Of a stretch of DNA of 64,000 nt, positions 1-11,662 are shown one piece after another. Each line of letters opens with the position of its first letter. The first letter of the stretch is position 1. Source of the stretch: Bolinopsis microptera (lineage: Eukaryota > Ctenophora > Tentaculata > Lobata > Bolinopsidae); assembly GCF_026151205.1 (NCBI RefSeq), contig NC_087077.1, forward strand, positions 19,341,975 through 19,405,974, written 5' to 3'. The notes under the pieces are model-generated. The model had not been told where the DNA came from, did not search any database, and was given only the letters and a program-made list of their open reading frames with translations. The translations under genes and the position numbers were made by a program.

Positions 1-101
1 GTGTTTTGAGTCTGTGTTTTGAGTCTGTGTTTTGAGTCTGTGTTTTGAGTCTGTGTTTTGAGTCTGTGTTTTGAGTCTGTGTTTTGAGTCTGTGTTTTGG
101 T
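1..101. repeat. 13-bp tandem repeat at left edge
   Basis: About eight uninterrupted copies of the 13-bp unit GTGTTTTGAGTCT run from the first base of the window, so the array continues to the left. No coding potential is inferred. Confidence 0.95.
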
Positions 102-1656
102 GAAGAATGGATTTGATAAGAAATAAATTCCGTGTGTACTGCGTACCTTATATTAAATTGAGGGATAAGTTAAAATACAAAAAGATTATGGTTTTATATT
201 TCTCCAAGACTATAAATCAATATTATTGAGTTTCGTTTATATCACCTTCAAGTTAATAAAGCAGAGAACTTATTGGAATCTTATGAACAAAACTCCTCTC
301 ATGTGTCATCATGTAAGATGAGTACAATATGTAAATAGGAGAATTGAAATAGACATTAGACAAGGAAAATGTTATATACGATGAGATGTTACCGTTACGT
401 AGAACAAATCAGCAGTAAATTGATAATATCATATCATATCCAGTATTACACATTGAGCTAGACTCTGTAAAACATGACAGATGTTGAATGCTGCAATTAC
501 TCACTATTTAATCTTAGTAACGTTGCTAATTCGGAAGGAAATGTAGAATCTGCAGAACCCCTTTTCCGGTAACAGAAACAACAATCCAAACAACGTCATG
601 AAAAACCTAAGCAACATCACTAATAGTTGAATTCTCTGAGCCGGGCCGAAATATCAAACAAATAACGAATCACAGAAGTATTACGTTGACGTACAAGTTC
701 CGAAAGTCTATTGAGCCAAGGTCTGCGGAAATTGAGCCGAGAACGGAGAGGCCTTGGCAAGAAACAGTAACAACGAGCGATTATACTAGCCTACTTAACA
801 ACCCCACTCTCACTAACCATACGGCAAACAGGCTGTTAAAATGCCACAGTACCTGGAACGTTACAACAACTTATTACCCAAACGTTACAACAACTTACCC
901 AAACGTTACAACAACTTCCCTGGCAGCTACATTAGTGTTCCCTTGCTCTACAACCTCTTGCAACCCATACTAACCCGACTGTTGAGGTCTAAATTGGGTA
1001 CGCTAAACTATTTTACCGGACTAGTTTACAGTTGCTGGTCACAAGAAGCGAGGCCGGCAATGGTTATACCTTGTAAATTGTTCCATCATTTAGGTCTCCA
1101 AATAGAGGGGGGATAATTGCTATTTTGGTTGTTTAAATAGCGCAGTTCCAGTGACAGTAATGGCGACAGCGACTGCCTCGATTAAATGACGATGTTAACT
1201 TTCAATACTTCGTATGGTTCACCGTTTATGCAAGTAACCGCGTAATTTGGATGAAAACAATGGCTAAAACAGCAGTGACCCCCCTCTCATCTCCTCTCTA
1301 TTCAGGTCTCCGAATAGCTCAGCATATCATTAATGCTGGTCACTGGAGCGTATCTTAAACTAGAGTAACTACTACTGCGCCATCTTACCTAGTAAGATAC
1401 GTCACTTTACTGGTAGTTAAACTTAGTGGTCAAGCTGGTGGGTAAAGGTACAAGAGGCCACCTTTTCCACGATCTAATACAATATTACAATAATCCACTG
1501 TCAAAACTCAAGATTGTTAGCAATAACGAATAATTTCATCAATACAATTAATTGAACTAATCCTGTAAGCGGAATGTGGACTAGTTGAGTTAGACCGGTG
1601 TGTAGTAATTCAGCATGTAAAAGCAATGAGGGTAGACTGTCAGATACCCTACTAGT
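102..1656. other. Intergenic, no gene seen
   Basis: No ORF here has recognisable protein character. The only structure is a three-fold imperfect repeat around 855-920 built on the word ACGTTACAACAACTT. Confidence 0.6.
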
Positions 1657-1818
1657 GCACTGAAACAGGGACAAAAGGAAATCGCGGCATGTACGGAATC
1701 GCGGTTTTCCCCATTATCTGCGACAAATTTTATGTATAGTTTAATGTATAGTCTGTTAAAAATCGCGGTATCGCGAATTTTGGGCAAAATACTCGCGAAA
1801 TCCTTTTTGGCACTGAAA
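1657..1818 (+). mobile_element. hAT-like MITE, copy 1 (with TSD)
   Basis: The element runs from 1666 to 1809 and starts with CAGGGACAAAAGGA. It is flanked by identical 9-bp sequences GCACTGAAA at 1657-1665 and 1810-1818, which contain the 8-bp TSD expected for hAT transposons. The right TIR is degraded: it stops after TCCTTTTTG. The interior matches, in reverse complement, the copy at 58959-59107, including the AT-rich core and TCGCGG/CGCGAT motifs. It has no ORF and is non-autonomous. Confidence 0.8.
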
Positions 1819-1843
1819 GAACCGGTCAGTTAGAATTGAGATA

Positions 1844-1875
1844 TCCCAGGTATTCCCAGGTATTCCCAGGTATTC
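1844..1875. repeat. 10-bp minisatellite, three copies
   Basis: Three head-to-tail copies of CCCAGGTATT lie just downstream of the hAT-like MITE. Confidence 0.85.
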
Positions 1876-3930
1876 ACTCGATTCTCCTACTCTATATCAA
1901 GTTTAATATCGGAGTATCATGTTTAATTACGTCGTAGCCAGGTTAAAACGACTATTTAGTTATGACCTTATGTTGATTGTTGTAGACCTTTTATTTGTCT
2001 GAAATCTTTTGTGCCGCGCGATGTGAATACTTAGACCAAACAAGGCGGGAATTGAGACATCAATTTGGTTTATTTTAAACAACTACAAAGATTATTGAAT
2101 TTTAAATATTATATATTAGACACCTTACTCCACGATTTCAACTTGAAAGTTAGTAAGTCGACCACGAAATTCGTGACGATAAAGACTCGGTCTATATGCC
2201 CTGATGTTACGCGTAACAAAAAAGAAGAAGTTAAAGTACATGGAGCAAGGTTGGAACTGTACGAACTGGGCTCAGGCGAACTGTCAACATCATAAATTTC
2301 TGAGAGCATTATGAAAACATGGCATAAAATAATTACCACACCATAATATTGAAGCCATAAAAACGCTAGTTACACTGTATCTGTACACTGCGTAGGGGTA
2401 ATAAAGTGTCACCTTTAGATCCACCAACTAGTGGCACTGGTGTAATGTAAATACACTGAGGTGTGTATACTGTATATCCAGCATTTAGGTACGAATATCC
2501 AGGGTGGTCTAGCTAAGATTTAACAACAACTTAAAGAGTTAAATTAAAGAACAGATAGAAAGCTGAAAGTAGCAGAAAACAAAGACAAGTCTGACAAGAT
2601 GTGTAGCCTAACGGTGAGTCGTCAGAGTAGCCGCATTGAAATGGGGACTCCGTCTGTGAGCTGACAATTCAAGCACAATCTCCGTTACGGTTACAAGTCT
2701 CTACCCAACTATCTAGACATACACAGTAAACACTACACACATGTTTACACAATGACACAAGAATAAACGCATTGAATTTAGGTGTCTGAAAGGTTCTACA
2801 CTCTCTTACAGTCCAGTGCAGAGACCATACAATACACAGCCAAATGTTTAACTCAACCCGAGAGTGGAAAATGTTGAATAACCTAACGAGAATTTCCTTT
2901 GACTAAGCAATTACTATGAATGAGGCTGGGAACCTGAGACTGACGTCAACACATGTTGTAAGCTTTGAACAAATGTAGAAATATTTAAAGTTGAAGAGCA
3001 AGTTGAAACAGCTCAACTTACAACGTTAGAGATAATCCCGGTACTGGACACTGGGTGGAAATTCTCGGAAAACGCACAAACACCGTCGGCAACTGAGTTT
3101 GTTCAGTGCTAGTACAGACTAGCGGAGGGGGGGGGGTAGAAGTTTAAGAAGTGGCACTTTGTGTATACACGAGACAGGGGGGGAGGGGGGAGGTAGAAGT
3201 TTAAGAAGTGGCACTTTGTGTACACACCAGACAGTAACAGTAATAGCAGTGAGGGACAACAAACGGTTTGACGTATACTTAAAGAAGAGCAAGTATGAAC
3301 ACTACTAGAGAAGAGTGGTGGTATCTTACAAGAGCAAGTAACAGATCAGTAAAGAGTAAATAGAAGAACAAGCGACTAGACAGGGATGGTGAGCTGACAG
3401 TGCGTATCAAGTAGGAGAGAGAGAGAGAGAGAGAGGATGTAGCTATACAAGTGTACACTGTTCTCAGCGATAATTGCAGTCCACACTAACAGTCTAGACG
3501 ATCAAATAGACACTAACAAACTATAAGAGCTACTATGTGAGCAGCGCACAGATACAATGCGATAAAGATACTACATTGTGTTGGATAGGTTGTCGTGCCA
3601 GGAGCAGAGTAGCTCCACAACCTGAGGCACTACACCAGATAGACTTCAAGGAACCCACATCGTCAGGGCAGGAACACGTTCTACTAAAGTTCTAAAGTTT
3701 TATAATATACCAGTATCCAGTGAAGCGTAAAGCGCCAGTACTAAATACCAGCTTCAATGCAGCATAAAGCCTAATTGCAGGGATTTGTGAGTATTTATTA
3801 TGAAACTATACGGACATGTGTCCGGTTGAAGGATAGTAAAGAACTATATAATTACGACTGAAACGCACACAGTTAGATTTACAGCATAATATGCAGGGGA
3901 GTGTGAACATTCCCCAGCTGAGGATGAAAC
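1876..3930. other. Intergenic, no gene seen
   Basis: No supported gene. There is a 43-bp direct duplication (about 3138-3180 and 3193-3232) separated by G-rich runs, and a (GA)n tract at 3416-3435. The short ORFs look random. Confidence 0.6.
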
Positions 3931-5911
3931 GATATCTTCTAGAAGAGTAGTTATCACTATAGTTATCGCTAGTTCTAAAAGAGTAGTTATCACTGTAGTT
4001 ATCACTAGTTCTAAAAGAGTAGTTATCACTGTAGAGTTATGACTGGAGTTGAAAGGATATCTTCTATAAGAGTTATCAATTTAGTTTTCGCTAGTTCTAG
4101 AAGAGTTATCACTATAGTTATCGCTAGTTCTAAAAGAGTAGTTATCACTATAGTTATCGCTAGTTCTAAAAGAGTAGTTATCACTATAGTTATCGCTAGT
4201 TCTAAAAGAGTAGTTATCACTATAGTTATCGCTAGTTCTAGAAGAGTAGTTATCACTATAGTTATCGCTAGTTCTAAAAGAGTAGTTATCACTATAGTTA
4301 TCGCTAGTTCTAAAAGAGTAGTTATCACTATAGTTATCGCTAGTTCTAAAAGAGTAGTTATCACTATAGTTATCGCTAGTTCTAAAAGAGTAGTTATCAC
4401 TATAGTTATCGCTAGTTCTAAAAGAGTAGTTATCACTGTAGTTATCGCTAGTTCTAAAAGAGTAGTTATCACTGTAGAGTTATGACTGGAGTTGAAAGGA
4501 TATCTTCTATAAGAGTTATCAATTTAGTTATCGCTAGTTCTAAAAGAGTAGTTATCACTATAGTTATCGCTAGTTCTAAAAGAGTAGTTATCACTATAGT
4601 TATCGCTAGTTCTAAAAGAGTAGTTATCACTATAGTTATCGCTAGTTCTAAAAGAGTAGTTATCACTGTAGTTATCGCTAGTTCTAAAAGAGTAGTTATC
4701 ACTGTAGAGTTATGACTGGAGTTGAAAGGATATCTTCTATAAGAGTTATCAATTTAGTTATCGCTAGTTCTAAAAGAGTAGTTATCACTATAGTTATCGC
4801 TAGTTCTAAAAGAGTAGTTATCACTATAGTTATCGCTAGTTCTAAAAGAGTAGTTATCACTGTAGTTATCGCTAGTTCTAAAAGAGTAGTTATCACTATA
4901 GTTATCGCTAGTTCTAAAAGAGTAGTTATCACTATAGTTATCGCTAGTTCTAAAAGAGTAGTTATCACTATAGTTATCGCTAGTTCTAAAAGAGTAGTTA
5001 TCACTATAGTTATCGCTAGTTCTAAAAGAGTAGTTATCACTGTAGTTATCGCTAGTTCTAAAAGAGTAGTTATCACTGTAGAGTTATGACTGGAGTTGAA
5101 AGGATATCTTCTATAAGAGTTATCAATTTAGTTATCGCTAGTTCTAAAAGAGTAGTTATCACTATAGTTATCGCTAGTTCTAAAAGAGTAGTTATCACTA
5201 TAGTTATCGCTAGTTCTAAAAGAGTAGTTATCATTATAGTTATCGCTAGTTCTAAAAGAGTAGTTATCACTATAGTTATCGCTAGTTCTAAAAGAGTAGT
5301 TATCACTATAGTTATCGCTAGTTCTAAAAGAGTAGTTATCATTATAGTTATCGCTAGTTCTAAAAGAGTAGTTATCACTATAGTTATCGCTAGTTCTAAA
5401 AGAGTAGTTATCACTATAGTTATCGCTAGTTCTAAAAGAGTAGTTATCACTATAGTTATCGCTAGTTCTAAAAGAGTAGTTATCATTATAGTTATCGCTA
5501 GTTCTAAAAGAGTAGTTATCACTGTAGAGTTATGACTGGAGTTGAAAGGATATCTTCTATAAGAGTTATCAATTTAGTTATCGCTAGTTCTAAAAGAGTA
5601 GTTATCACTATAGTTATCGCTAGTTCTAAAAGAGTAGTTATCACTATAGTTATCGCTAGTTCTAAAAGAGTAGTTATCACTATAGTTATCGCTAGTTCTA
5701 AAAGAGTAGTTATCATTATAGTTATCGCTAGTTCTAAAAGAGTAGTTATCACTATAGTTATCGCTAGTTCTAAAAGAGTAGTTATCACTATAGTTATCGC
5801 TAGTTCTAAAAGAGTAGTTATCACTATAGTTATCGCTAGTTCTAAAAGAGTAGTTATCACTATAGTTATCGCTAGTTCTAAAAGAGTAGTTATCATTGTA
5901 GACTGTAGAGT
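3931..5911. repeat. Hierarchical 36-bp satellite with 86-bp spacer modules
   Basis: A roughly 2-kb array of a 36-bp unit (key words AGTTATCGCTAGTTCTAAAA and GAGTAGTTATCACTATA) is punctuated by an 86-bp module that begins GTTATGACTGGAGTTGAAAG, starting near 4036, 4480, 4710, 5084 and 5530. Distances between modules are 444, 230, 374 and 446 bp. The last three fit 86 + n x 36 with n = 4, 8 and 10; the first fits 84 + 10 x 36. Because 36 is a multiple of three, frames stay open on both strands and give long artefactual ORFs. A truncated module at 5905-5925 closes the array. Confidence 0.95.
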
Positions 5912-7686
5912 TATGACTGGAGTTGGGCTTGAATTAAGGTCAAGTTCGTGTGATCTAATACCGTCTTGTAGAATAAAAAGTTACAGCAATTAAACACACT
6001 GCAATGTTGCTACCTTATTTCTCATTAGAGCCTAAAGTTCAATAGCTTCATCTAGAAACACTCGGTGATTGGCCAATTGGTGAGATTCGGAGTTTTCTGA
6101 TTGGACTAATAAACACCTTAACCCCTACATGGAACTGCCCATCTGACTCATACTGTAATAATATTATTTGTTAAGCTACAAATTTCTACTCCCACAGTAA
6201 GCTAGGAGCACGAGAGCACATCCAAAGCAGTGTGACTATCTCCAGCCAACTCAGCTAGCTGTTATTGTTGCTAATAATGACAATTGTAAGGACGGTGTGT
6301 TAGCGGACAAGTTACTGAGGCTTGAGATAGTAGACGTAATTGAGTCACACTCTCGGGATTGGTGCACGGTGAGTGGTGAGCTTTTGCTGCCTGTGACTCA
6401 CTAACCATCGATACGCGATATAATATAGTGTACTAAATCCACCGCAATTGGATTAGCGGAGATTTAGAATCAAACCTATTGAATAAGGTCAGTGGCAGAT
6501 TGTAGACCATTTGGCGACACAACTACCCGCTGTGCGGAGACGTAGCTACCCGCCGTCATGGGAACCTGGCTCTTTGTCATGGCAACCTGGCTCTTTGTCT
6601 AGAAAGTATGGGAACTAACTCGGAGTTAGTATTACACATAGTAGACGGTTTAATTTTAGAGCGACACGATCAGATGCAGAGGGAGGTATAGGTAGGTGTT
6701 TGTCCTGAACTCCGGTCTTGTTAAGGGGTCGGGAAGGGTTTTATAAAGGAGTTGACGGGAAAAAGTTTGGGTCATTATGCCGACAAAAATAAACCTTTGA
6801 TAATTAGCAACCGACCTAATTCTGCACAAAACATGATGATACGTATATTTTACTCGCAAAACAAACGGAAAGAACGGACACTAATTCCGTTCCTTCTGTC
6901 AACAGCTCATCGCACGATACGTTCACAAAACTGATCAAATCCAATTGTATGATAGTTTGAAAGGGGAACTTAAAATACTGGTTTTGCCGGAAACAAGGTT
7001 CGCTCTTTATATTTCTGACGTTATTTCTCAGATAAGATTTATTTTAACAGGATATCATAGTTCTGCAGTACATCATGTTTAGTTATGCTAAGTATCTCGA
7101 CGTATCAAATTAAAATGCCCTCATGAGTATTAAACTGTTGAAATGAGCTGAACTCAAACCTACCTTTCTCCACAAGTTGCAGTTTCAACAATTCATGATA
7201 ACGAAGTTCTGCAGAAGAACACAAGTAATATACTGGCACGACTCATTCACCTCGCAGAAAGTAAAATATATCAATTACGACAAAATGAACTCAGAATACA
7301 AAGCGAATTGCCACAGAAAGAAGCGGAGCAGAGAGAGAGAGCCCCCCACACACACAAACGCACCATCTGAATCCCGAGAAAATAGAGAAGATAAAATGAA
7401 ACAACATTATACAAGCCCCCCATACGTGGTACGGCCGGGTATCGTATGAATATTCTCATCTTCACACCTGGCACACATTCCCCCTCTCCTACTCTACGGT
7501 TGAGTCGGTCTGTCGTCATACACTCTTCAGACACCGGCCCCTTCTTATCAGGGGGTTAATGAAGGAGGGGAGCAGACGAAGGAAGGAAGTAGAACGGAGG
7601 AGATCAGCTGGTTACGAAACTGTGAGGTAGTGTGAGGATCAGGGTTACGTAATGTAAATGCCGACCAAGTCAGCTAACGGGTTATT
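5912..7686. other. Intergenic, no gene seen
   Basis: No coding region can be supported. CCAAT-type words (ATTGGCCAAT near 6067) and a 21-bp duplication (CTGGCTCTTTGTC, about 6557-6599) are the only structures noticed. Confidence 0.55.
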
Positions 7687-8641
7687 ACAGGGTCTTATAG
7701 CAGGGTCTCTGCGAGGGGCTCTGAGCTGGGTAAGCAGGGTCTCTGAGGGTCTCTGAGGGTCTCAGAGCTGGGTAAGCAGGGTCTCTGAGGGTCTCTGAGC
7801 TCTGTAAGCAGGGTCTCTGAGGGTCTCTGAGCTCTGTAAGCAGGGTCTCTGAGCTCTGTAAGCAGGGTCTCTGAGGGTCTCTGAGCTCTGTAAGCAGGGT
7901 CTCTGAGCTCTGTAAGCAGGGTCTCTGAGCCCTGTAAGCAGGGTCTCTGAGGGTCTCTGAGGGTCTCTGAGCTCTGTAAGCAGGGTCTCTGAGGGTCTCT
8001 GAGGGTCTCTGAGGGTCTCTGAGGGTCTCTGAGCTCTGTAAGCAGGGTCTCTGAGGGTCTCTGAGCTCTGTAAGCAGGGTCTCTGAGGGTCTCTGAGCTC
8101 TGTAAGCAGGGTCTCTGAGGGTCTCTGAGCTCTGTAAGCAGGGTCTCTGAGGGTCTCTGAGCTCTGTAAGCAGGGTCTCTGAGGGTCTCTGAGCTCTGTA
8201 AGCAGGGTCTCTGAGGGTCTCTGAGCTCTGTAAGCAGGGTCTCTGAGGGTCTCTGAGCTCTGTAAGCAGGGTCTCTGAGGGTCTCTGAGCTCTGTGAGCA
8301 GGGTCTCTGAGGGTCTCTGAGCTCTGTAAGCAGGGTCTCTGAGGGTCTCTGAGCTCTGTAAGCAGGGTCTCTGAGGGTCTCTGAGCTCTGTAAGCAGGGT
8401 CTCTGAGCTCTGTAAGCAGGGTCTCTGCGAGGGTCTCTGAGGGTCTCTGAGCTCTGTAAGCAGGGTCTCTGAGCTCTGTAAGCAGGGTCTCTGAGGGTCT
8501 CTGAGCTCTGTAAGCAGGGTCTCTGAGGGTCTCTGAGCTCTGTAAGCAGGGTCTCTGAGGGTCTCTGAGCTCTGTAAGCAGGGTCTCTGAGCTGGGTAAG
8601 CAGGGTCTCTGCGAGGGTCTCTGAGGGTCTCTGAGCTGGGT
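7687..8641. repeat. 32-bp minisatellite built from a 10-bp subunit
   Basis: About 30 units of the type GAGCTCTGTAAGCAGGGTCT plus one to five extra GGGTCTCTGA subunits. Variable numbers of the 10-bp subunit make the unit length uneven (for example five in a row near 7985-8035). The long minus-strand ORF across it (RDP/AYRAQRPSETL repeats) is a by-product of the array. Confidence 0.95.
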
Positions 8642-9349
8642 AATCCAATGAATATTCTCCTCTAATTAATATGAACGCGGGGATTTAACGATCGATTATA
8701 CTGCGTGATCCCTCACAAACAATCCACATGTACAAGATCCACTCTTGAGGAACCGTAATTGGCGAGCAGTGTCGCCACATAACTACATTTTACTGTGTTA
8801 AACACATAAACTTTAGTAACAACGCATATTAACTCAAGCCATGAGTCGTTTAGATTAGCTTTTAGTTGTGGCAAATAAATCCAAAGTAGACGAATAATAA
8901 TTATCGTGCTAGAAAGTTACACGTACAGGAGTTAACTGAAAATAAGGCAGTACAGTGTGTGTTGTGCCACATAGACAGACAGTTAGCTAAAGGTCAGACC
9001 TAGGAAACGGGGCGATGTTGATTGCACGTGGTCAGCTAGAGTACAATAACCACTTGGTCTGCCCTACTACCCTCCCCTCCTGGGCCCTCTCTGTCCCACA
9101 GGTATATTCCAGACAGCAAGGTCACGTGACAAGATGAGTACAAGCGAGAGTTCCGGCAACAGATCAGACCCTGAAAACAATCGATATTGTATTGTTTTCA
9201 AGGGGCCGGAACAAGGAACAACTTCCGTAACAAACAATACAAGAAAGGAAATTAGACGCTTGAACGAATTTTAAAATCAATGATCTATGCAGGGTCCATT
9301 GTGAGCGGTAATGCAGCGACCCGGGTCAGACTCTAGTACGCAACAATCT

Positions 9350-9503
9350 GATTGGTTGGTGAGAATCACGTGATCAAACATAACGACCAATCACACAACA
9401 GACCAGGCTTCAAGTCAGAGCTGAGATAGCGCCGCGCGGCGGCATGGGTTCCCATTGGTCGCTGAGCAACCCACGTGACGCACTGTCGTGTGGCACGTGA
9501 CAG
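9350..9503. promoter_or_regulatory. CCAAT/E-box cluster 1
   Basis: Within 150 bp there are inverted and direct CCAAT boxes (GATTGG, GACCAATCA, CCATTGGTC) and three CACGTG E-boxes (TCACGTGATC, CCACGTGACG, GCACGTGACA). NF-Y and bHLH-Zip factors bind such words. A downstream transcript was not identified, so promoter function is inference. Confidence 0.35.
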
Positions 9504-9810
9504 GTCCATGTAACTTGTAATGTGACACTTATCTCGCCCATCAGACAAGTCCTCTGTACGCGTGTGAGTGTGCGATGTAATTAAGAATTCTAACTACACT
9601 CTCCCTCTTTCCACTGTCCACACCCTTCGCCACTGGTTGCACTAATTTTCTGACCGGTCTGCTCGGACGAAACCTTATCTGAGGGTTGTTGTTTGGGAGT
9701 GCGAGAAAAGTAATTGGGAGCGTCAAAATTCTAATCTAATGAGTCTGAAGATTAAGGTGATCTATTGGGTCAGAAATTAACTATCATGGATCACACCCAG
9801 CCCCTCGTCA

Positions 9811-10029
9811 TTAGCACTTCATATCTAATACCTCTACAATATCCGCGATATCTTCGTGGGAAATGGGTTGAATCATAAAGGTGTTTGAGGGGTTTTGGAA
9901 GCCAAATCCTACCCCTTTTCCCCTATCACTTATCAGTGTATAATGACAGTTAGCTAAACTGGTGGAAGCCCACTGACCAGCAACTGTAATCCTACTAGAC
10001 AAGGTGAATAGACAGAAAGGGATTACCAT
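9811..10029 (-). pseudogene. Possible LINE ORF2 relic (linker before RT)
   Basis: The minus-strand reading contains the word NPSNTFMIQPISHEDIADIV followed by a leucine-rich stop. This resembles the stretch just before the RT domain in L2/CR1-type ORF2 (serine/phenylalanine, then P-x3-E-[IV]-x2-[IV][IV]). It is 72 codons, isolated, with no RT motif after it. Chance similarity is possible. Confidence 0.3.
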
Positions 10030-10387
10030 AATTCAGTGAGGCACTATAATGTTTTAAAGTTTTTAAACATCCCTTTTTATTCACCCACATTGACCCGTTA
10101 ATCATTTACACTGCAACTGTCCCGGCAACAAATCGGGCACTCTGCCATGATGCTTTATGCAAAATGGTAGTAATCAAGCCTACTTTTGTAAATAATTTGC
10201 TCTAAATAACAGTAAATAATTGTGATACTGCTTAGGAATGCTTTGTACATAAAGCATAGATATAATAGCACACACAGACAAGGAAAAGTAACAAAGATCA
10301 AAAGAACTTCTCAAAGAGGCACATCTTTGTGGATTGAGCAAAACCAACAACTGTGCGAGATGTAAACCCACTTGGTTACACGAAAGG

Positions 10388-10436
10388 ACCAATCAGGTGG
10401 CCGGATTTCGAACACGTGTCACCAATCACGTGGGAG
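10388..10436. promoter_or_regulatory. CCAAT/E-box cluster 2
   Basis: GACCAATCAGG, ACACGTGTCACCAATCACGT and GGGAG follow each other within 50 bp, giving two CCAAT boxes and two E-boxes at close spacing. Promoter function is not shown. Confidence 0.3.
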
Positions 10437-11423
10437 TATAACAGAAATTGTCCAGTAGCAGATTTTGTAGTTCCTTTAACAATCGATTGCCGCCCTATTT
10501 TCACAGTACTCTCACAATGGTATCGCTACCTCATTAAGATCGATAGATCAAAGCATGTTCACTGTTTTATTTAACCAATTGGACAATCACTCTGGCCGCT
10601 CATTCACCAGAGTGCTGCATTTGATTTGCTGCCCTTGAGTCGCTCTATCTTGCCTTACTTCTGTACTTGCAGTTGTCTTTGTTCTACTTCCATTGACTGT
10701 GGTCCTGTTTTCCAGTGGTTTCAAGCCATATCTGGAAAAAAGCATTCGTCAACTTGTGTGCAGACCCTTTATCCAGAAATCATACAAGATGTCACCTGTC
10801 TCTCACTCCTTCATTTGCGGGTGCTGGCTCAAGAAAAGCCTACTCATTGGATTTCAATCTCAAATTCATTCTAAGTTTAACAAGGAATGTTTTGTTCCAT
10901 TTGTTCTTCTCGCTGAGAAAGCCTTCTTTCTTACAGCCTGGGCATGTGTGTGGAAGACATTGTACCTCGAATGTTACTCCCTGATAAGATCTCATGAGTC
11001 ATGACTGGTGCAGAAATCCCAATTTAAAAGTATCACGTCGAGCACATGATGACACGATCAAATCGACACATTCGAGATATCAGCAACAAGGACAACAACA
11101 AGGACAACAACCTGTCCTTATCAGCTTGTAAAGATAAGTGAGTAGACTTCCCGCTGTAATCATGGGTGCTGCAGAGTACAGACCACCCACAATGCCATCA
11201 TTATACCGCCCAAACACGCTCGTATATGCGGATATTTTTCCTGAAAAAAAAAGGAAAGATAATTTACCAACGATTTCACGGCCCAATTAATCTCCTGTTG
11301 TCTTGAAACAGTCATGTCCTGACGAGGAGAGAGAACTATAGTGACAGGTGCTGCTTCCGCGTAACGCCCGTCTTCTTTGAACAATTACTAATACTCCAAC
11401 TGACGACAAGTGCGCAATTAACC

Positions 11424-11662
11424 GCGCTCTCAACTACCCTTTGTGCTACTCCTCCTCACCAGAGCGAAATCAGAAAAATGCCGCCCCCCTAAGGTGCCGC
11501 CCCCCTGCTAGCAGGGGTAGCGGGGGCGCTCTCAACTACCCTTTGTGCTACTCCTCCTCACCAGAGCGAAATCAGAAAAATGCCGCCCCCCCTAAGGTGC
11601 CGCCCCCCTGCTAGCAGGGGTAGCGGGGGCGCTCTCAACTACCCTTTGTGCTACTCCTCCTT
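11424..11662. repeat. 102-103-bp tandem duplication, GC-rich
   Basis: The block beginning CGCTCTCAACTACCCTTTGT starts at 11425, 11527 and 11630 (third copy truncated). Each unit contains GCCGCCCCCCTAAGG and a hairpin-forming CCCCTGCTAGCAGGGG palindrome, which contrasts sharply with the AT-rich surroundings. Confidence 0.9.

Larger units (their letters stand above)
8642..11423. other. Intergenic, gene-poor with regulatory-like clusters
   Basis: No intact gene. It contains two CCAAT/E-box clusters, a possible LINE fragment and a small hairpin at 9171-9199 with arms TGAAAACAAT/ATTGTTTTCA. The overlapping ORFs at 10626-11004 in several frames show no domain. Confidence 0.55.

Noticed and set aside
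3844..5993. Long ORFs on both strands (ITTLLELAIT and SSKRVVITIV repeats)
   Set aside because: They are translations of the 36-bp satellite, whose period is a multiple of three; no start, end or composition supports a protein.
7695..8648. 317-codon minus-strand ORF with SETLRDP/QRPCLQS repeats
   Set aside because: It is the minisatellite read in one frame; uneven subunit number and no flanking coding sequence argue against a gene.
10626..11004. Three overlapping plus-strand ORFs of 82-103 codons
   Set aside because: They occupy different frames of the same DNA, none has a recognisable motif, and no consistent splice sites join them to other exons.
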